From: Scrofimicrobium canadense | Lineage (GTDB): Bacteria > Actinomycetota > Actinomycetes > Actinomycetales > Actinomycetaceae | NCBI RefSeq assembly: GCF_009696615.1 | Contig: NZ_VULO01000004.1 | Location: 123,763-187,762, forward strand | DNA length: 64,000 bases | Reading direction: 5' to 3' | Part shown: in pieces, positions 61,489-64,000 of the stretch | Numbering within the stretch: the first letter of the stretch is position 1 | How the letters are laid out: every line of letters begins with the position of its first letter | Notes under the pieces: generated by a model | What the model was told of the DNA's origin: nothing | Databases searched by the model: none | The model's input: the letters and a program-made list of their open reading frames with translations, nothing else | Translations under genes and position numbers: made by a program

Positions 61489-62676
61489 ATGGAATTCGGC
61501 ATTTTCTCAGTAGGAGACATCACTGAAGACCCCGTAAAGAACACCACACCCACAGAGACCGAGCGCATCAAAGCGATAGCCTCCATTGCAAAGAAGGCAG
61601 AAGAAGCAGGCATTGACGTTTTTGCAATGGGTGAGCACCACAATCCCCCATTTGCTATCTCATCACCAGCAACCCTGCTGGCATACGTTGGCGCACAGAC
61701 TGAGAAGATTAAGCTCTCCACGTCAACAACCCTTATCACTACCAACGATCCGGTGAGAATCGCTGAAGAATACGCTCTACTTCAGCACTTAGTTGACGGC
61801 CGACTCGACATTATGTTGGGACGCGGCAATACCGCCCCTGTATACCCGTGGTTTGGGAAGGACATTCGACAATCCCTCCCACTGGCGCTGGAAAACTACA
61901 ATCTTCTTCACAAGCTGTGGCATAACGACGTTGTGGATTGGGAGGGAAATTTCCGCACCCCGCTGCAAGGATTTACCTCTATCCCCCGCCCCCTCGATGA
62001 TGTGCCACCGTTCGTGTGGCACGGGTCCATTCGCACACCCGAGATTGCTGAACAAGCGGCCTACTACGGCGATGGATTCTTTGCCAACGGCATCTTCTGG
62101 CCCATGAGCCACTTCAAGCGGCTGATCAACCTATACCGCAACCGCTACGCACACTACGGACATGGCACCGCCGACCAGGCCATCGTAGGTGTGGGAGCGC
62201 AAACCTTCATACGTAAGAACTCGCAAGATGCTATCAAAGAGTTCCGACCCTATTTCGATAATGCTCCTGTGTACAAGGGAGGCGCCCCCTTGGAAGAAGT
62301 GATGGCCGCAACCCCACTGTTGGTCGGCAGCCCGCAGCAAGTCATCGATCGCACACTGGGTCTTCAGGAATACTTCGGCGACTATCAACGTCAGCTCTAC
62401 CTTGTTGACCATGGAGGACTGCCCCTCAAGACGGTTTTGGAACAACTGGATATTCTAGGAGAAGAAGTTATTCCAGTATTGCGCAAAGAAACTGCCGCAC
62501 GGCAAAAGGTGGGGACTCCTCCGCCCCCGTCACACAAAGACTTGGTTAAGGCACGCTACGGCGACAATGCGCCTCGTCAATTACGCCCCAATGCTAATAG
62601 AGGTGACAACGTGACCGGAACTTCGCCATATCAAGATTCTGACCCTAACCAACCGGCCGTGATGCCAAGGATTTAG
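61489..62676 (+). CDS. LLM-class flavin-dependent monooxygenase (CE1758 type)
   Basis: 395 residues, luciferase-like TIM barrel using reduced FMN: EFGIFSVGDITEDP start, FAMGEHHNPPFAISSPATLLAY, RLDIMLGRGNTAPVYPWFG, VGVGAQTFIRK, LLVGSPQQVIDRTL. A polar, proline-rich tail of ~50 residues ends it. AGGAGG lies before the ATG. It is the first gene of an operon with MarR and an FMN reductase that would supply reduced flavin; this pairing corresponds to the CE1758/CE1759 family pair first named from Corynebacterium efficiens. Substrate unknown. Confidence 0.92.
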   Translation: MEFGIFSVGDITEDPVKNTTPTETERIKAIASIAKKAEEAGIDVFAMGEHHNPPFAISSPATLLAYVGAQTEKIKLSTSTTLITTNDPVRIAEEYALLQHLVDGRLDIMLGRGNTAPVYPWFGKDIRQSLPLALENYNLLHKLWHNDVVDWEGNFRTPLQGFTSIPRPLDDVPPFVWHGSIRTPEIAEQAAYYGDGFFANGIFWPMSHFKRLINLYRNRYAHYGHGTADQAIVGVGAQTFIRKNSQDAIKEFRPYFDNAPVYKGGAPLEEVMAATPLLVGSPQQVIDRTLGLQEYFGDYQRQLYLVDHGGLPLKTVLEQLDILGEEVIPVLRKETAARQKVGTPPPPSHKDLVKARYGDNAPRQLRPNANRGDNVTGTSPYQDSDPNQPAVMPRI

Positions 62677-62680
62677 GACA

Positions 62681-63124
62681 ATGAACCGCAAACTTAGTAG
62701 TGATACGTGGGAAGCCATGATGCGGGCACATGCCACGATGATGCGCTGTTTTCAGGAAGCCGGAAATTGGAAAACCGTCTCGATGAGGGAATACGACGTC
62801 CTCTACACGTTGGCGAAAGCAGGCTGTTCAATGAACCAGAAGGCTCTACTGGAAGGGGTATTGCTGAGCCAACCAGCACTGTCACGCCTTCTCAACAGAC
62901 TCATTGAACAAGGGCTCATTGAACGAGGCGAAGACCCCGCAGATGGACGCGGGATCCTCATACGCCTAACAGAAAAGGGGCGCGAAGTACAACGCCAGGT
63001 GGGCAGAATCCACGCTGAGACAATCGCCCAACGACTCGGAGCAACTCTGAGTGAGCATGACATGAACACACTGCGTACGCTCGCTCTAGCTATCGCGAAA
63101 GGACCACGTGATGACGGACGGTAA
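62681..63124 (+). CDS. MarR-family transcriptional regulator of the LLM operon
   Basis: 147 residues. MREYDVLYTLAKAGCSMNQKALLEGVLLSQPALSRLLNRLIEQGLIERG is the winged-helix DNA-binding part, DPADGRGILIRLTEKGREV the wing. It starts 4 bases after the monooxygenase and overlaps the FMN reductase, so it is made with them and probably autoregulates through the palindrome at 61440. The Cys near residue 49 (KAGCSMNQ) could sense oxidants, which is speculative. Confidence 0.88.
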   Translation: MNRKLSSDTWEAMMRAHATMMRCFQEAGNWKTVSMREYDVLYTLAKAGCSMNQKALLEGVLLSQPALSRLLNRLIEQGLIERGEDPADGRGILIRLTEKGREVQRQVGRIHAETIAQRLGATLSEHDMNTLRTLALAIAKGPRDDGR

Positions 63125-63782
63125 GACTCTACAATTAGTGATGGTCTCGGCTGGTGTTGGGTCTCCCTCATCAACCCAAATGCTCACGCAGAAGATTGCG
63201 GCTACCATTACTGAAATAGCACATCAAGAGAAGCTGCCTATTGAGCTATCCGTGATTCAGGTTCGCGATTTTGCATCTGATTTGGCGCATGCTGTAACTA
63301 CGGGGATGCAGTCGGAATCATTGCGCTCATCCTTACAACAGCTTCGCATGGCGGATGGATTGGTTGCTGCCACGCCTGTGTATAAGGCCGGATATTCAGG
63401 TCTGTTCAAACAGTTTTTCGATTTGGTAGACGACGACGCACTCTTGGCAACGCCAGTACTTCTTGCCGCTACCGCCGGAACTCCTCGTCACGCATTGGTT
63501 CCCGACGCTCAGATGCGGCCACTGTTTTCCTATTTGCGTGCAGTACCCATCCCGACTTCAGTATTTGCAGCGACCGAAGATTGGGGTAGCGGAAAGAAGT
63601 TAGATGAGCGTATTTGCCGCGCGACAATAGAACTTATCTATCAGATGAAAAGCAACGTCCGCCACGATGTTCGGACTCAGGCCAGCAAGCTCTATCGGAC
63701 TACGTTCTCGACAGATACCTCTGCTGACCTCGATGAGATTGATTTCGATACTGATCTAATGCGCCTAGCAACTGGAGGATAG
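63111..63782 (+). CDS. NAD(P)H-dependent FMN reductase (CE1759 type)
   Basis: 223 residues, flavodoxin-like fold: VMVSAGVGSPSSTQMLTQKI (FMN phosphate loop), ADGLVAATPVYKAGYSGLFKQFFDLVD and LLAATAGTPRHALVPDAQMRPLFSYLRA. It supplies reduced FMN to the monooxygenase two genes upstream. ATG at 63111 (GTG at 63108 is possible) lies within the 3' end of marR, a 14-base overlap indicating coupling. Confidence 0.92.
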   Translation: MTDGKTLQLVMVSAGVGSPSSTQMLTQKIAATITEIAHQEKLPIELSVIQVRDFASDLAHAVTTGMQSESLRSSLQQLRMADGLVAATPVYKAGYSGLFKQFFDLVDDDALLATPVLLAATAGTPRHALVPDAQMRPLFSYLRAVPIPTSVFAATEDWGSGKKLDERICRATIELIYQMKSNVRHDVRTQASKLYRTTFSTDTSADLDEIDFDTDLMRLATGG

Positions 63783-63872
63783 CTACCTCAAGCAAAACCA
63801 CTGCGTTCCATTGTCTCAGTCTTTGTGATCGGACATTTATGCCGCTTTTCTGCTGCCAGTGAGATGATCGCC

Positions 63873-64000
63873 ATGGATAAACGAGAGCACATGACTCAGG
63901 CACCTAACGCTATAGATCATTCACATTGGTCAGCTCGGTTGGCCGATTTGGCCGCTCACCATGGTGTGCCTGGGGCGCAATTGGGCATTCTTCAGCTCGA
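63873..64000 (+). CDS. Serine hydrolase (beta-lactamase family), N-terminus only
   Basis: The frame stays open to the right edge; 42 residues visible. ARLADLAAHHGVPGAQLGIL matches the opening of class C beta-lactamase-like serine hydrolases. ATG at 63873 or the in-frame ATG at 63891. The catalytic S-x-x-K lies beyond the window, so substrate and localisation cannot be judged; no signal peptide is evident. Confidence 0.6.
   Translation, partial: MDKREHMTQAPNAIDHSHWSARLADLAAHHGVPGAQLGILQL

Noticed and set aside
1..64000. CRISPR array, prophage, integron or intact insertion sequence
   Set aside because: No regularly spaced repeats, cas genes, integrase or transposase frames were seen in the window.

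Overview
The window reads as the chromosome of an actinomycete of moderate GC (judged by eye near 50 percent, low for the phylum). Evidence: the block uvrB, coaE, rpsA, polA and an ANTAR response regulator follows the order known from Mycobacterium; there is a Pup-ligation system; the SOS mutasome imuA'-imuB-dnaE2 sits behind an actinobacterial LexA box; there is an IdeR/DtxR-type iron box; and several genes have a -10 hexamer 6 to 7 bases before the start codon, as leaderless actinobacterial mRNAs do. A host-associated Actinomycetaceae-like organism fits, but the genus cannot be read from this piece.

Layout. 1-7053: repair, replication and translation genes on the minus strand. 7123-7873: a tRNA-Leu(CAA) and a gene-free stretch with the first copy of an unrecognised repeat. 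7874-20894: a nearly gapless minus-strand series, trmI, arc, dop, pup, pafA, hisF, hisI, trpC, trpB, trpA, lgt, pyk, then a methyltransferase. Pup is only 58 codons, and pup and pafA abut with no 20S proteasome genes between them. 20949-29010: a RecB-like nuclease, a HAD phosphatase with uppP, a catalytically degenerate aldo/keto reductase, a tRNA-Leu(GAG), a cysteine-free DsbA-like protein, a MazG-like enzyme, an NADH dehydrogenase-like flavoprotein, MarR and an AI-2E exporter. 28973-34206: LexA-controlled mutasome. 34264-39428: trmL, then a TPP-riboswitch-controlled thiamine salvage cluster thiMED running into nnrE, udgB and DUF488.

39425-50206 is a decaying accessory region. A two-component system next to an ABC exporter carries one apparent single-base loss in each gene, both in five-base G/C runs. 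Next come truncated alkA, two different GH3 glycosidase fragments and a truncated sugar acetyltransferase, fused at deletion-like junctions, and further on a truncated siderophore-interacting protein still behind an iron box. Intact in the middle are a SatD-like regulator with a membrane partner and paired palindromes, and a fluC pair behind a likely fluoride riboswitch.

50355-64000: acetyl-CoA synthetase, a DMT transporter, two GT4 glycosyltransferases flanking an alpha/beta hydrolase, an AI-2E exporter, a HemG-like flavodoxin, an Erm rRNA methyltransferase behind a 21-residue leader peptide with an RLRR motif and competing hairpins, a C69 dipeptidase, a luciferase-like monooxygenase/MarR/FMN-reductase operon with a palindrome inside its promoter, and the start of a serine hydrolase.

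The least explained signal is an intergenic element present three times (7285, 24559, 52546 on the minus strand), with a 24-base identical head, a preserved G/C hairpin and no coding conservation. The best regulatory readings are the erm attenuator, the fluoride switch that appears to mask the fluC ribosome-binding site, and the thiM ribosome-binding site built into the TPP aptamer.
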